NCBI GenBank assembly: GCA_003562775.1
Contig: PWTU01000267.1
Location: 1-43,243, forward strand
DNA: 43,243 nucleotides
From: Ignavibacteriales bacterium
Lineage (GTDB): Bacteria; Bacteroidota; Ignavibacteria; T3Sed10-11
Reading direction: 5' to 3'
Each line of letters begins with the position of its first letter. Position 1 is the first letter of the stretch. The translations under genes were made by a program, and so were the position numbers. Under the pieces are notes generated by a model, which was given only the letters and a program-made list of their open reading frames with translations, was not told the DNA's origin and ran no database searches. Shown here one piece after another: positions 1 through 6,914 of the stretch.

Positions 1-2
1 AT

Positions 3-224
3 GCACGCGACAAAGCGTCAGTGTTAACCGAAACTTTAAATGTCACACTTGGCAAAGTAGTACGGATACAGGAGCAGAGTTTTCGCTTCCCGGGACCGGT
101 TGCGGTGCGCGCAATGACTACGGAACAGATGGATGCAGCTATGGATATGGGAAGACCCGAAGCGTATGCGGCGGGTGAGATCGAGGTAAGAGCGCAGGTG
201 CAAATTGATTTTTTAATTAAATAG
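3..224 (+). CDS. SIMPL domain (DUF541) protein, 3' end only
   Basis: The reading frame is open to the left window edge, so this is the C-terminal end (about 73 residues) of a longer protein; the GTG at 21 is probably internal. The visible part starts ARDKASVLTETLNVTLGKVV and ends in a beta-rich stretch with GEIEVRAQVQIDF before the stop. Known family pattern: SIMPL/DUF541 proteins end with an A..KA..LA..LGV.LGKV.. helix followed by a G.I.V.A.V.V.F strand, which fits well. These are usually periplasmic or outer-membrane-associated proteins of poorly defined function. The next gene lies convergently on the other strand 28 bases after the stop. The family call is by pattern only; the N-terminus, signal peptide and full length cannot be seen. 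Confidence 0.6.
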   Translation, partial: ARDKASVLTETLNVTLGKVVRIQEQSFRFPGPVAVRAMTTEQMDAAMDMGRPEAYAAGEIEVRAQVQIDFLIK

Positions 225-252
225 GGAAAATTATTATATCCATTATTTCAAT

Positions 253-606
253 CTAATGAAGATCGAATACAATTTTCAATGCATCATTGATCTTTTGTAA
301 TTCTTCATCGGATACCTTCCCAATAACTTTTCTAAATCGGTATCTTCGATTTAGTGGACGTGTTTGCAAGCAATCTGCTAAAGATTTCTTCTTTAGTCCG
401 TTCTCATTGGACGGAATTAATTCAACATTAGTTATAATTTTAGATTTCTTTTCACTCCAAGCAGTAACAGGTACTACCTGTATAACAGGTACGCGCTCAT
501 TGTAAATATTATTAGTTACGACAATTCCCGGTCTAATTTTTCCGGTTTCAGAACCCTTTATAGGATTGAAGTCAATTTGTACCACCATTCCTCTTTTAAT
601 ATTCAT
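253..606 (-). CDS. MazF/PemK-family mRNA interferase toxin
   Basis: The 117-residue protein has the normal MazF length and fold signature: RGMVVQIDFNPIKGSE at residues 5-20, then RPGIVVTNN and PVIQVVPVT. Arg25 and Thr48 fall exactly where the catalytic Arg and Thr of Bacillus-type MazF lie. MazF toxins are sequence-specific endoribonucleases that cut mRNA. The ATG overlaps the TGA of the upstream antitoxin gene in an ATGA arrangement, so the two are translationally coupled. The module is AT-rich compared with its neighbours, as expected for a horizontally moving toxin-antitoxin locus. The family call is firm; cleavage specificity cannot be read from sequence. Confidence 0.9.
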   Translation of the reverse strand: MNIKRGMVVQIDFNPIKGSETGKIRPGIVVTNNIYNERVPVIQVVPVTAWSEKKSKIITNVELIPSNENGLKKKSLADCLQTRPLNRRYRFRKVIGKVSDEELQKINDALKIVFDLH

Positions 607-839
607 TCTTCAGGCCAATCCAATATAGCGGATTCAGTCAATACCTGCAGTTCTTCATCTTCTTGATATACTTCGGCGTAAAGGGTGGCGGATTTTTTTA
701 ACTCGTTTTTTTCTATTTTTCGCTTGAGTAGACTAATACTTGCTCTTACCATTGAGCTTTTATCCTTAAACCCGAACAGTGAATGATTATTAAGAAAATC
801 AATCTGATCTTTATTTAAGCTGAATTTGAATTGTCTCAT
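603..839 (-). CDS. antitoxin of the MazF module, ribbon-helix-helix-like
   Basis: This 78-residue protein precedes the MazF gene and overlaps it by four bases. I chose the ATG at 839 (MRQFKFSLNKDQ) because AGGGTG lies about five bases upstream; an in-frame TTG at 875 would add 12 residues without a good ribosome site. The N-terminus looks like a ribbon-helix-helix fold: one short beta strand (QFKFSL), then two helices, the second containing KSSMVRASISLLKRKIE. The C-terminus is acidic (YQEDEELQV...ILDWPEE), as expected for a toxin-wrapping tail. It is therefore not an AbrB-type MazE by eye. Such antitoxins neutralise the toxin and usually repress their own promoter. The role is inferred from position and architecture. 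Confidence 0.75.
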   Translation of the reverse strand: MRQFKFSLNKDQIDFLNNHSLFGFKDKSSMVRASISLLKRKIEKNELKKSATLYAEVYQEDEELQVLTESAILDWPEE

Positions 840-857
840 ATTACACCCTGTATTAGT

Positions 858-895
858 CCTTATTATTGGCACCAACTAATAGTACTAATATAAGG
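858..895 (-). promoter_or_regulatory. putative promoter/operator of the toxin-antitoxin pair
   Basis: The 80-base gap upstream of the antitoxin holds symmetry typical of autoregulated toxin-antitoxin promoters. A direct repeat ACTAAT occurs at 875-880 and 884-889 with a 9-base period, the palindrome TTGGCACCAA at 866-875, and outer arms CCTTAT (858-863) and ATAAGG (890-895). On the minus strand TTGAAA followed about 18 bases later by TACTAT could serve as -35 and -10. Ribbon-helix-helix antitoxins commonly bind short tandem or inverted half-sites, but binding here is inference. Confidence 0.4.
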
Positions 896-919
896 TATTC
901 CATTTCAATTTTCAATGTG

Positions 920-1585
920 TTATACACCCCATATTTCACCATTCCAACACATTTCCCAGAAAAGATATTCATATTTACTTGATAGCACAAAAATCTCAAT
1001 TAACCGGGTTTTTTTCTCGCTCTTTGTTCCTTCGGCGAGCCGGTTCATTTCTGCTTTGAGCCACTCTGCGGCGCCGGTAAATTCTTTTGATGAATACATA
1101 GAGATCCAATCCGCATATCGTTGATCTTCGGGCGGATTGCCTTGTGCGAGGTGCTGTCCGATGTACGCATATCCCCACGCACAGGGGAGAAGCGCTGCAA
1201 CAAGGTCTGCCATATCGCCGTCGGCAGCGGTGCGCACAAGGAAATCGGTATACGCGCGGGTTGTAGGCCACATCGGAACCTGCTCCAATTCTTCGGCGGT
1301 TATATCAAATCGCTTTGCATAATCCCGATGCAACTGCATCTCGGTGTTGAGCGTTAAATTTAAACCAAACGCATACCAGCTCATCGATTCGAGCCGGTCC
1401 GATTTCGCTGCCGCCCAGGCAAAGATGCGTGAAAATTCAATGAGATACCGGTAATCCTGCCGCACCCAGTTCTTGAATTTTTCCTCATCAAGCGATCCGT
1501 TCCCGATGCCCTTTACGAAAGGATGTTCAAGTTGTTTATCCCAGATTGGTTTTGCTTCGTTGTAAAGTGTATCGGAAAATGACAT
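920..1585 (-). CDS. tenA: TenA family aminopyrimidine aminohydrolase (Cys type)
   Basis: The 221-residue protein is a full-length TenA. It carries the residues known from Bacillus TenA at almost the same positions: Asp44 (in RQDYRYL), Tyr112, Cys135 in LLPCAWGY, Tyr164 and Glu206 in KYEYLFWEM. TenA_C enzymes hydrolyse 4-amino-5-aminomethyl-2-methylpyrimidine (a base-degradation product of thiamin) to HMP for thiamin salvage, and can show thiaminase II activity. The start at 1585 has a strong AAAGGAGG site. It lies downstream of a second TenA-like gene, 93 bases away on the same strand, and both follow a TPP riboswitch, so the pair is probably repressed by thiamin pyrophosphate. No thiamin biosynthesis genes are visible next to it. 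Confidence 0.93.
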   Translation of the reverse strand: MSFSDTLYNEAKPIWDKQLEHPFVKGIGNGSLDEEKFKNWVRQDYRYLIEFSRIFAWAAAKSDRLESMSWYAFGLNLTLNTEMQLHRDYAKRFDITAEELEQVPMWPTTRAYTDFLVRTAADGDMADLVAALLPCAWGYAYIGQHLAQGNPPEDQRYADWISMYSSKEFTGAAEWLKAEMNRLAEGTKSEKKTRLIEIFVLSSKYEYLFWEMCWNGEIWGV

Positions 1586-1608
1586 ATTGTATCCTCCTTT
1601 AATTAAAA

Positions 1609-1675
1609 TATGAAATTGGAAATAGGAAATCAGAAATAATTTGGCTGTCAGTTATTTCATATTTCCTATTTCATA
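1609..1675 (-). repeat. imperfect inverted repeat between the two tenA genes
   Basis: The arms 1609-1639 (TATGAAATTGGAAATAGGAA onward) and 1652-1675 (TTATTTCATATTTCCTATTT onward) are imperfect reverse complements around a 12-base loop. The right arm is itself a direct repeat of an ATTTCATATTTC unit. In RNA it would form a long AU-rich hairpin between the two cistrons, 24 bases before the downstream start. It could be a spread palindromic repeat or an mRNA processing/stability element; neither can be decided from one copy. Confidence 0.5.
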
Positions 1676-1678
1676 TTT

Positions 1679-2335
1679 CTAATTTTTTAAACCCGGCCAT
1701 TTCGCACCTACGTAGACCATCTCCCAGAATGCGATTTCATACTTTGTCGTTAACTCAAAATATTCGGACATTCGTTTGAGTTCATCTTTTCCAGCCTGTG
1801 AAGCAAGATTATCCAATTCATTCCCGAGGTAATCGACATATTGAGCAAAAGCGTCGCCTGCCCAGTTCTCCACAAACGGATACCATTTTGAATCTTTGTC
1901 AAGTCCTTTTTGTACGACTTTCCATGAATCATGGTATGCTTTTTCTGCCGTATACAGAACCGTATATGCGACAGGGTATGATTCGTATGCCGCTGTTGCA
2001 AGTAAGAATTGGATATAGGCATGATTGGTAAACCACGGGTTGATGTTGTCAAAACTAACACCGACTGCATTTGCACGTTCTTCGAATAGTTTTAATTCTT
2101 TCTGAAGCATTACAATAACATTCGAATGCGCTTCCCAGTGTTTAAGCGGCGCTTTTGGGATCAAAGCGGCAATAAACGGAATTGCTGCACGCACGAACAG
2201 ATAATCCTGCCGCATCCATTGTGCAAATATCTGATCCGATATTTTTCCGTCTCGTGTCTCGAGCAGGAAACGGTGATTTAGCATGGAATCCCACATCGGC
2301 TTGATTCGATTCAATTGGTCTGAACAGAAACCCAT
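1679..2335 (-). CDS. TenA_E-type protein (active-site Cys replaced by Glu)
   Basis: This 218-residue protein is a second TenA-family member. I chose the ATG at 2335 (MGFCSDQLNRI) because AGAGGA sits eight bases upstream; a start at 2365 would add ten residues. It keeps Asp44 (RQDYLF), Tyr107, and Glu200 in KYEIAFWEM, but where Cys-type TenA has LLPC it has LYTAE, placing Glu131 at the nucleophile position. That is the mark of the TenA_E subfamily, reported to act in salvage of the pyrimidine moiety, including N-formyl aminopyrimidine in some organisms. It is the first gene after the TPP riboswitch and likely cotranscribed with the Cys-type tenA. The exact substrate is inference. Confidence 0.85.
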   Translation of the reverse strand: MGFCSDQLNRIKPMWDSMLNHRFLLETRDGKISDQIFAQWMRQDYLFVRAAIPFIAALIPKAPLKHWEAHSNVIVMLQKELKLFEERANAVGVSFDNINPWFTNHAYIQFLLATAAYESYPVAYTVLYTAEKAYHDSWKVVQKGLDKDSKWYPFVENWAGDAFAQYVDYLGNELDNLASQAGKDELKRMSEYFELTTKYEIAFWEMVYVGAKWPGLKN

Positions 2336-2433
2336 TTTTGTATTTCCTCTAAATGTTCTACTCAATTAAGGGTTATAGAAAATGTTTAGGATAATACGAC
2401 TTGGGAAGGCAACTGCGGAAAGTATATGTTACG

Positions 2434-2530
2434 ATCGCACTTCCTCCGCCGGTATTATCCGGTTCAGGTTCAAAGGGTCTAATCTCAGTTCCGTATTGAT
2501 TATGTATACTAACGGGACACCCCTTGCGAT
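2434..2530 (-). promoter_or_regulatory. TPP riboswitch (THI element)
   Basis: Read on the minus strand, the region has the thi-box core in order: AAGGGGTGTCCCG, CTGAGA, ACCCTTTGAACCTGA, then CCGGATAATACCGGCGGAGG followed by AAGTGCGAT. ATCGCA (2530-2525) and TGCGAT (2439-2434) can close the P1 stem. The spacing matches known TPP aptamers. The 3' end lies about 98 bases before the TenA_E start. No clear terminator hairpin is seen between them, so control could act on translation or through a structure I did not identify. The neighbouring thiamin-salvage genes agree fully with the call. Confidence 0.95.
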
Positions 2531-2586
2531 TTTGTTACATTCGTTAAACGACAGCTAAGTTAAAAAAGTTCAAAACTATATTCAAA

Positions 2587-2622
2587 TAAAAAAAGGAGAT
2601 GGCATAGCAGCCATCCCCTTTT
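2587..2622 (-). terminator. intrinsic terminator of the lipoprotein gene
   Basis: On the minus strand a 13-base stem (AAAAGGGGATGGC with GCCATCTCCTTTT, one G-U pair) closes a six-base loop and runs into a T tract at 2594-2588. It lies 36 bases after the stop of the lipoprotein gene at 2658 and before the TPP riboswitch, separating the two transcription units. Confidence 0.85.
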
Positions 2623-2657
2623 GAAACATTTCTATGTACGTTGATTATCAATCAATT

Positions 2658-3236
2658 TTAGAAGCCCGGCCAGAAAATATCTCCACCGACAGCATTAAAT
2701 TCGCCTCCGATAGTCACTGTTTTCTCACTATCCGGATCATTCATCGTAAAACCATCTGCAGAGAATTCAAATGAGCCGGCGAATTGATTTGATGAAGAGG
2801 TAGTTATACTCATTGTACCGCTTGTTGACCACGCCCATGCATTCTCCCCTGCATACATTCCGTAAAGAACCTGGGGATTAAAATCATCATCGTCTATGTC
2901 ATCAAAATTAGCAATGGGCATTTGTCCGGTTCCGGGGCGGGTTGCACCGATACGCACTATCCAAATAATATCTCCTGCCTGCTCATTATCCATATCGGTT
3001 TGCATGATAAGAGCAAATCCCGACTCACCGGTTTCCGGATCAGTTCCGCTGCCGAATATAGCCGTTCCGGAGATAGATTTACTCATATCACCGGATATCG
3101 TTACGCTGAAAGTTCCCTGACCACCAGGACCTGTCGGGCCGTCATCATCATCACTACAGCCCACGAAGAAAAATGCGGCGATTATACTAAAAACGCCGAA
3201 TCGTAATATAAATCCCAAAATTTGATTTATCCTCAT
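2658..3236 (-). CDS. lipoprotein of unknown function
   Basis: The 192-residue product starts with a basic, then hydrophobic signal sequence ending in the lipobox FFVGC near residue 27. A Ser-Asp-Asp-Asp-Asp linker and a Gly/Pro-rich stretch follow, then a beta-rich domain with many Gly, Ser and Asp residues (VTISGDMSKSISGTAIFGS, GGEFNAVGGDIFWPGF at the end). This looks like a small secreted beta-sandwich or beta-barrel domain, of a kind seen in many FCB-group lipoproteins. The ATG at 3236 has AGGAG seven bases upstream. It stands alone between dinB and the thiamin-salvage genes and has its own terminator. I do not recognise a named family. Confidence 0.8.
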   Translation of the reverse strand: MRINQILGFILRFGVFSIIAAFFFVGCSDDDDGPTGPGGQGTFSVTISGDMSKSISGTAIFGSGTDPETGESGFALIMQTDMDNEQAGDIIWIVRIGATRPGTGQMPIANFDDIDDDDFNPQVLYGMYAGENAWAWSTSGTMSITTSSSNQFAGSFEFSADGFTMNDPDSEKTVTIGGEFNAVGGDIFWPGF

Positions 3237-3336
3237 TATGCATCTCCTCTTGTCATATTATACATATAAGTTAACATAGATTAAAATATATAATTATATA
3301 TGGAATTACAACCCCAAAGTGGAAATATTTTCCGGA

Positions 3337-4530
3337 TTATGTATTCTTTTTCTTTATCGCTCCGAGTTTTATAGCATTAATGCCGTATTTTTTACGAATT
3401 GAATCAACTGTTTGTAGAACCGATTCCCTCCTGGAGGTGTGTGTTTGAAAAAGTTCCATCGGTTCATTGGTTTCAGTTAAGTTCGATAACCCGGTGCCAA
3501 TTAATCGAACTGAGGTTTTATGATCGTATGATGCGGTAAAGAGAATCATGGAAGTCTTTTTAACGATTGCATCGTCATTGGTAGGCGGTATAGATTGAGA
3601 GCGGGTAATGGTGGAAAAATCTTTATATCTGATCTTAATTGTTACCGTTCGTGCTTTTTTCCCGATATTTCTCAATCTGTGGCAAATCTCCTCGACATGC
3701 GGGGCGAAAAGCGATTCAAAATCCGTTCCGGGTGGAAGATCCACTGAGAATGTTTCTTCGGAGCTAATGCTCTTTCGCTCAAATTCGGGAATAAGTGTGC
3801 TCGGACTTTTCGCATGAATTATGTTGTACAAATCCTCTCCATATTTTCCGATCAATTGTCTGAGTGAATTTTCCGTTAATTGCTGGAGCTGCGATACCTT
3901 TGTGTATCCTTTTTGTTTGAGTTTTTCTCCTGTTTTAGGCCCGATACCCGGTATCTCATCGATCTGAAGATTGCCAAGAAATGCCTTCTCACTATCCGGT
4001 TGAACGATCAAGATACCTTTCGGCTTTGCTTTGCCTGAAGTGATTTTAGCGATTATACGTGTACTACCCATCCCGAATGAAATCGGCAGGTGAAATTCTT
4101 TTTCGATTAGATCCTGAAGCATTTTTAAAGCAGCGTGAAAATCATCTTTAAATAATTTCTCGCATCCGGTAAAATCCATGTATCCTTCATCAATGGAGGT
4201 TTGTTCGATTACCGGCACGAAATCGTGCAAACGTTTTACGATTTTTGAGGACATTTCACTGTATATACCATGCCGACCTTTTACGATCACAAGATGAGGA
4301 CACAGTTTTAAAGCGGTTTTCATAGGCATCGCGGATCGGACGCCGTATTCACGCGCTTCGTATGAGGCCGAGGCAACGACGCCGCGTTTATCCGCCGATC
4401 CACCCACAACAACCGGCGGCATTTTCCCGCGGCTGTCCTTCTCTGATAGTTCCGGATTGTAGAGTCGTTCTACAGAGACGAAAAACGAATCAAGATCGAA
4501 ATGTGCTATGTATTTTGTTAGGAAAGCCAT
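3337..4530 (-). CDS. dinB: DNA polymerase IV (Y family)
   Basis: The 397-residue protein matches Pol IV in length and order of motifs: the N-terminal catalytic motif FDLDSFFVSVE (residues 11-21), SIDEGYMDF around residue 110 carrying the second acidic pair, a helix-hairpin-helix IPGIGPKTGEKL, and a C-terminal little-finger domain. Pol IV is an error-prone polymerase for bypass of DNA lesions. The start at 4530 (ATG) is preferred to an in-frame TTG at 4548; no strong ribosome site is seen at either. The protein ends in a Lys-rich tail without a clear beta-clamp motif that I could identify. No LexA-type operator was recognised upstream. Confidence 0.93.
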   Translation of the reverse strand: MAFLTKYIAHFDLDSFFVSVERLYNPELSEKDSRGKMPPVVVGGSADKRGVVASASYEAREYGVRSAMPMKTALKLCPHLVIVKGRHGIYSEMSSKIVKRLHDFVPVIEQTSIDEGYMDFTGCEKLFKDDFHAALKMLQDLIEKEFHLPISFGMGSTRIIAKITSGKAKPKGILIVQPDSEKAFLGNLQIDEIPGIGPKTGEKLKQKGYTKVSQLQQLTENSLRQLIGKYGEDLYNIIHAKSPSTLIPEFERKSISSEETFSVDLPPGTDFESLFAPHVEEICHRLRNIGKKARTVTIKIRYKDFSTITRSQSIPPTNDDAIVKKTSMILFTASYDHKTSVRLIGTGLSNLTETNEPMELFQTHTSRRESVLQTVDSIRKKYGINAIKLGAIKKKNT

Positions 4531-4656
4531 AATTATATAAATTACCAAGACTTACAAACAGAGGCAAGTGTTTTGAATATTAGTGTTTTGAATATTATCG
4601 TATTTTTATTAAATTGATACGGCAGAAGTAATGTATTTTTCATACGAGAGGTAAGC

Positions 4657-4899
4657 ATGGCAGACAAACCGGTAATTGCAGAACGTACTCCCGCAGTAAT
4701 GGAAGTCGAGCCGGGAACATATTCTTGGTGCCGGTGTGGGCGTTCGAATAATCAGCCCTATTGCGACGGCTCGCACCAGGGGACTGAATTTTCACCAATT
4801 AAAGTCGAAATAACCGAGAAGAAAAAAATAGCGTGGTGTCGGTGTAAACATACAAATAATCCGCCATATTGCGATGGCACACATAAAACACTCACATAA
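4657..4899 (+). CDS. small protein with two CDGSH iron-sulfur motifs
   Basis: This 80-residue protein carries two complete CDGSH-type 2Fe-2S sites. The first has Cys25, Cys27, Cys36 and His40 (CRCGRSNNQPYCDGSH); the second has Cys61, Cys63, Cys72 and His76 (CRCKHTNNPPYCDGTH). Tandem CDGSH domains in one chain resemble the CISD3/Miner2 class and its bacterial relatives, which bind two redox-active, acid-labile clusters and are thought to transfer electrons or clusters. GAGAGG precedes the ATG by five bases. Its 3' end overlaps the start of a small membrane protein gene, suggesting cotranslation. The specific partner is unknown. Confidence 0.92.
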   Translation: MADKPVIAERTPAVMEVEPGTYSWCRCGRSNNQPYCDGSHQGTEFSPIKVEITEKKKIAWCRCKHTNNPPYCDGTHKTLT

Positions 4900-5227
4900 G
4901 AAAGTACCGGTACAATTGCAACTATTCGAGTCGGTGCGTAATTCAATTAAACTCGATGCCTGGCGCTGGATCGATTTATTTTTAATAGTTGCGGGGATGG
5001 TTTTTGTGATAACAGGTCGATTTGTCTTTATACCGATTATTTTTGTGACAATGACGGTTATCGAGATTTTGATTGAGATAGCGATTCGGCGGTCGAATAT
5101 AGAGTGGCAAAGTACCGATGAAGGGAAAAGTTGGGTCCGGCGAATGACTGCGGCCTGCCGTTTATTTTTTATTCCTTCAAAAACGATGATTTTTCTGATA
5201 GCACTATTTCTCCTGATTGCAAGATAG
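4874..5227 (+). CDS. small integral membrane protein, unknown
   Basis: The 117-residue frame overlaps the end of the CDGSH gene by 26 bases. It has two strong hydrophobic segments (WIDLFLIVAGMVFVITGRF with FVFIPIIFVTMTVIEILIEI in series, and MIFLIALFLLIAR at the C-terminus), with a basic and polar stretch between. A longer open frame on the opposite strand (4792-5238) looks like its mirror. The true start is uncertain: ATG at 4874, or a TTG at 4916 or GTG at 4937, which would reduce the overlap. I find no named family. The coupling to the CDGSH gene suggests a joint role, but that is inference. Confidence 0.55.
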   Translation: MAHIKHSHKKVPVQLQLFESVRNSIKLDAWRWIDLFLIVAGMVFVITGRFVFIPIIFVTMTVIEILIEIAIRRSNIEWQSTDEGKSWVRRMTAACRLFFIPSKTMIFLIALFLLIAR

Positions 5228-5246
5228 TAATCGGGCATTAAAGGGT

Positions 5247-6113
5247 TTATTGTTCTATTTGCGCTTTTTTGTAATAGCCGAGAACTTTAATATCGTGTGC
5301 CATTTCTGAGCACGAGTGAAGCAACTCGCGCATGAGTGCATAGTCGTGTGAGTGGAATTCTACGTCGATAAAAAACACGTACTCGAATGTCGTGCCGTGG
5401 ATCGGGCGTGATTCGATTTTTGAGAGGTTAAGATGGGCATTTGCAAACACACCGATGATTGTGTGTAAGCTGCCGGGTTTATGAGGGAGAGTGAACATAA
5501 TGGAACATTTGTATTCCGTGTCATAAGCCAGAATATCCTGTTCACGGTGTATGTTTGTAATGATTAGGAAACGTGTCCAGTTATTCGGGTTATCCTGTAT
5601 ATCTGCAGCAAGGATATCGAGACCGTACAAATCCGCTGCTTCGCTGCTTGCGATTGCAGCAATTTCTTTTTTCTTTTTCGATGTGACAAATTGTGCGGCT
5701 TCGGCCGTATCGTTGTAAGCAAGAGGAACTATATGAGAGTGCTTCCTGAAAAATTGTACGCATTGTTCCAATGCTTTGGGGTGAGAGTAAACGGTGCGCA
5801 GATCTTTCACTTTAATTTTTTGTTGATGCTTTGATTGCTTTATGACCAGCAGATTGTGACGCACCGGTTGGTAATATTCACCGACTACGGTTATATTATG
5901 CGAATACAAAAGGTCGAAGTTTTCGACGACGGATCCGGCTAAACTATTTTCAATCGGGATGACCCCGTAATCGACCCGTGTTTCTTTAACCCGGTCGAAA
6001 ACATCATAAAATGTAGGTAAACCGTTAAAGGAGTGATTTTCCCCAAAATAGCCGAGAGCCGCAATATAACTGAATGCTCCCGGGATGCCCTGATAAATTA
6101 TTTTCCGTTCCAT
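5247..6113 (-). CDS. pheA: prephenate dehydratase
   Basis: The 288-residue protein is a stand-alone prephenate dehydratase, which converts prephenate to phenylpyruvate in phenylalanine synthesis. The catalytic domain begins IIYQGIPGAFSYIAA and contains the conserved TRF motif at residues 180-182 (NWTRFLIIT). A C-terminal ACT domain follows, with GSLH at 214-217 and the Phe-binding motif ESRP at 234-237, so feedback inhibition by phenylalanine is expected. There is no fused chorismate mutase domain. The ATG at 6113 is preferred to an in-frame TTG at 6149. It is divergent from the esterase gene at 6171. Confidence 0.94.
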   Translation of the reverse strand: MERKIIYQGIPGAFSYIAALGYFGENHSFNGLPTFYDVFDRVKETRVDYGVIPIENSLAGSVVENFDLLYSHNITVVGEYYQPVRHNLLVIKQSKHQQKIKVKDLRTVYSHPKALEQCVQFFRKHSHIVPLAYNDTAEAAQFVTSKKKKEIAAIASSEAADLYGLDILAADIQDNPNNWTRFLIITNIHREQDILAYDTEYKCSIMFTLPHKPGSLHTIIGVFANAHLNLSKIESRPIHGTTFEYVFFIDVEFHSHDYALMRELLHSCSEMAHDIKVLGYYKKAQIEQ

Positions 6114-6170
6114 GAAAATAGTAAGATAGAGGTATTCTGTTCTACTCAAATATACATAAATAAATAGACT

Positions 6171-6914
6171 ATGAAAAGATTGAACGTATTAATATGGTTA
6201 TTTGCCGGATTACTGTTAATGACCGGTTGCGCACGACCGGGGAGAATACTTATGCATCCTGCGGGTGAATATGACAGACAATTTTCAGCGACAATAAGTC
6301 GAACCGTCGGCTATCGATATCATTTATATATTCCTCCTGCCGATACAGTGAATCAATTGTATCCGTTGCTTTTATTTCTTCACGGAATCGGTGAGCGGGG
6401 GGAGGACCTTGAACTCGTTAAAAAACACGGACTGAACAACATGTTGCTTGCACACGATCCGCTGTCCTTTGTCGTTATATCACCACAACTACCAGATGAA
6501 GAATGGTGGAATAGCGAAATACTGAATGCACTGATCGATCATGCACTTGATGCCTATCCAATAAACCCCGAGCGAGTTTACATAACGGGATTAAGTATGG
6601 GAGGCAGTGGCGTATGGGAGGTTATTACCAGATATCCCGACCGATTTGCGGCAGCGATTCCAATATGTGGCTGGGGAAACAGGTTAATGGTGCACCGTGC
6701 AATGAATATCCCGGTGTGGGTGTTCCATGGTGAAGACGATCCCGTTATTCCGCTGAAGCGATCGGAAGAAATGGTCAACGCTTTGAAGGAAGCCGGGGGA
6801 ACGGTAAACTTCACAGTTTATCCCGGAACGGGGCATGATGCATGGACTAAAACGTACCGGAACCCGGAAATATACGATTGGCTTTTAAAGAATAAACTAA
6901 AGCAGGAAAAATGA
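6171..6914 (+). CDS. lipoprotein alpha/beta-hydrolase (esterase-like)
   Basis: The 247-residue product has a signal sequence with lipobox LMTGC (Cys20), so it is probably anchored in the envelope. The hydrolase fold shows an oxyanion-type LFLHGIGERG (about residues 68-77), the nucleophile elbow GLSMGG with Ser142, a candidate Asp190 in HGEDDPVIP, and His222 in GTGHDAW. This order matches polyhydroxyalkanoate-depolymerase-like/phospholipase-carboxylesterase relatives often annotated as prolyl-oligopeptidase-like. The natural ester substrate is unknown. Its TGA overlaps the typA ATG in an ATGA junction, so it is in one transcription unit with typA. Confidence 0.85.
   Translation: MKRLNVLIWLFAGLLLMTGCARPGRILMHPAGEYDRQFSATISRTVGYRYHLYIPPADTVNQLYPLLLFLHGIGERGEDLELVKKHGLNNMLLAHDPLSFVVISPQLPDEEWWNSEILNALIDHALDAYPINPERVYITGLSMGGSGVWEVITRYPDRFAAAIPICGWGNRLMVHRAMNIPVWVFHGEDDPVIPLKRSEEMVNALKEAGGTVNFTVYPGTGHDAWTKTYRNPEIYDWLLKNKLKQEK

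Noticed and set aside
875-875. TTG at 875 as the antitoxin start
   Set aside because: The ATG at 839 has AGGGTG five bases upstream; the added 12 residues are unlike the family.
4792-5238. 148-residue open frame on the minus strand
   Set aside because: It mirrors the plus-strand CDGSH and membrane-protein frames, has a Lys/Ile-rich low-complexity translation and no ribosome site.
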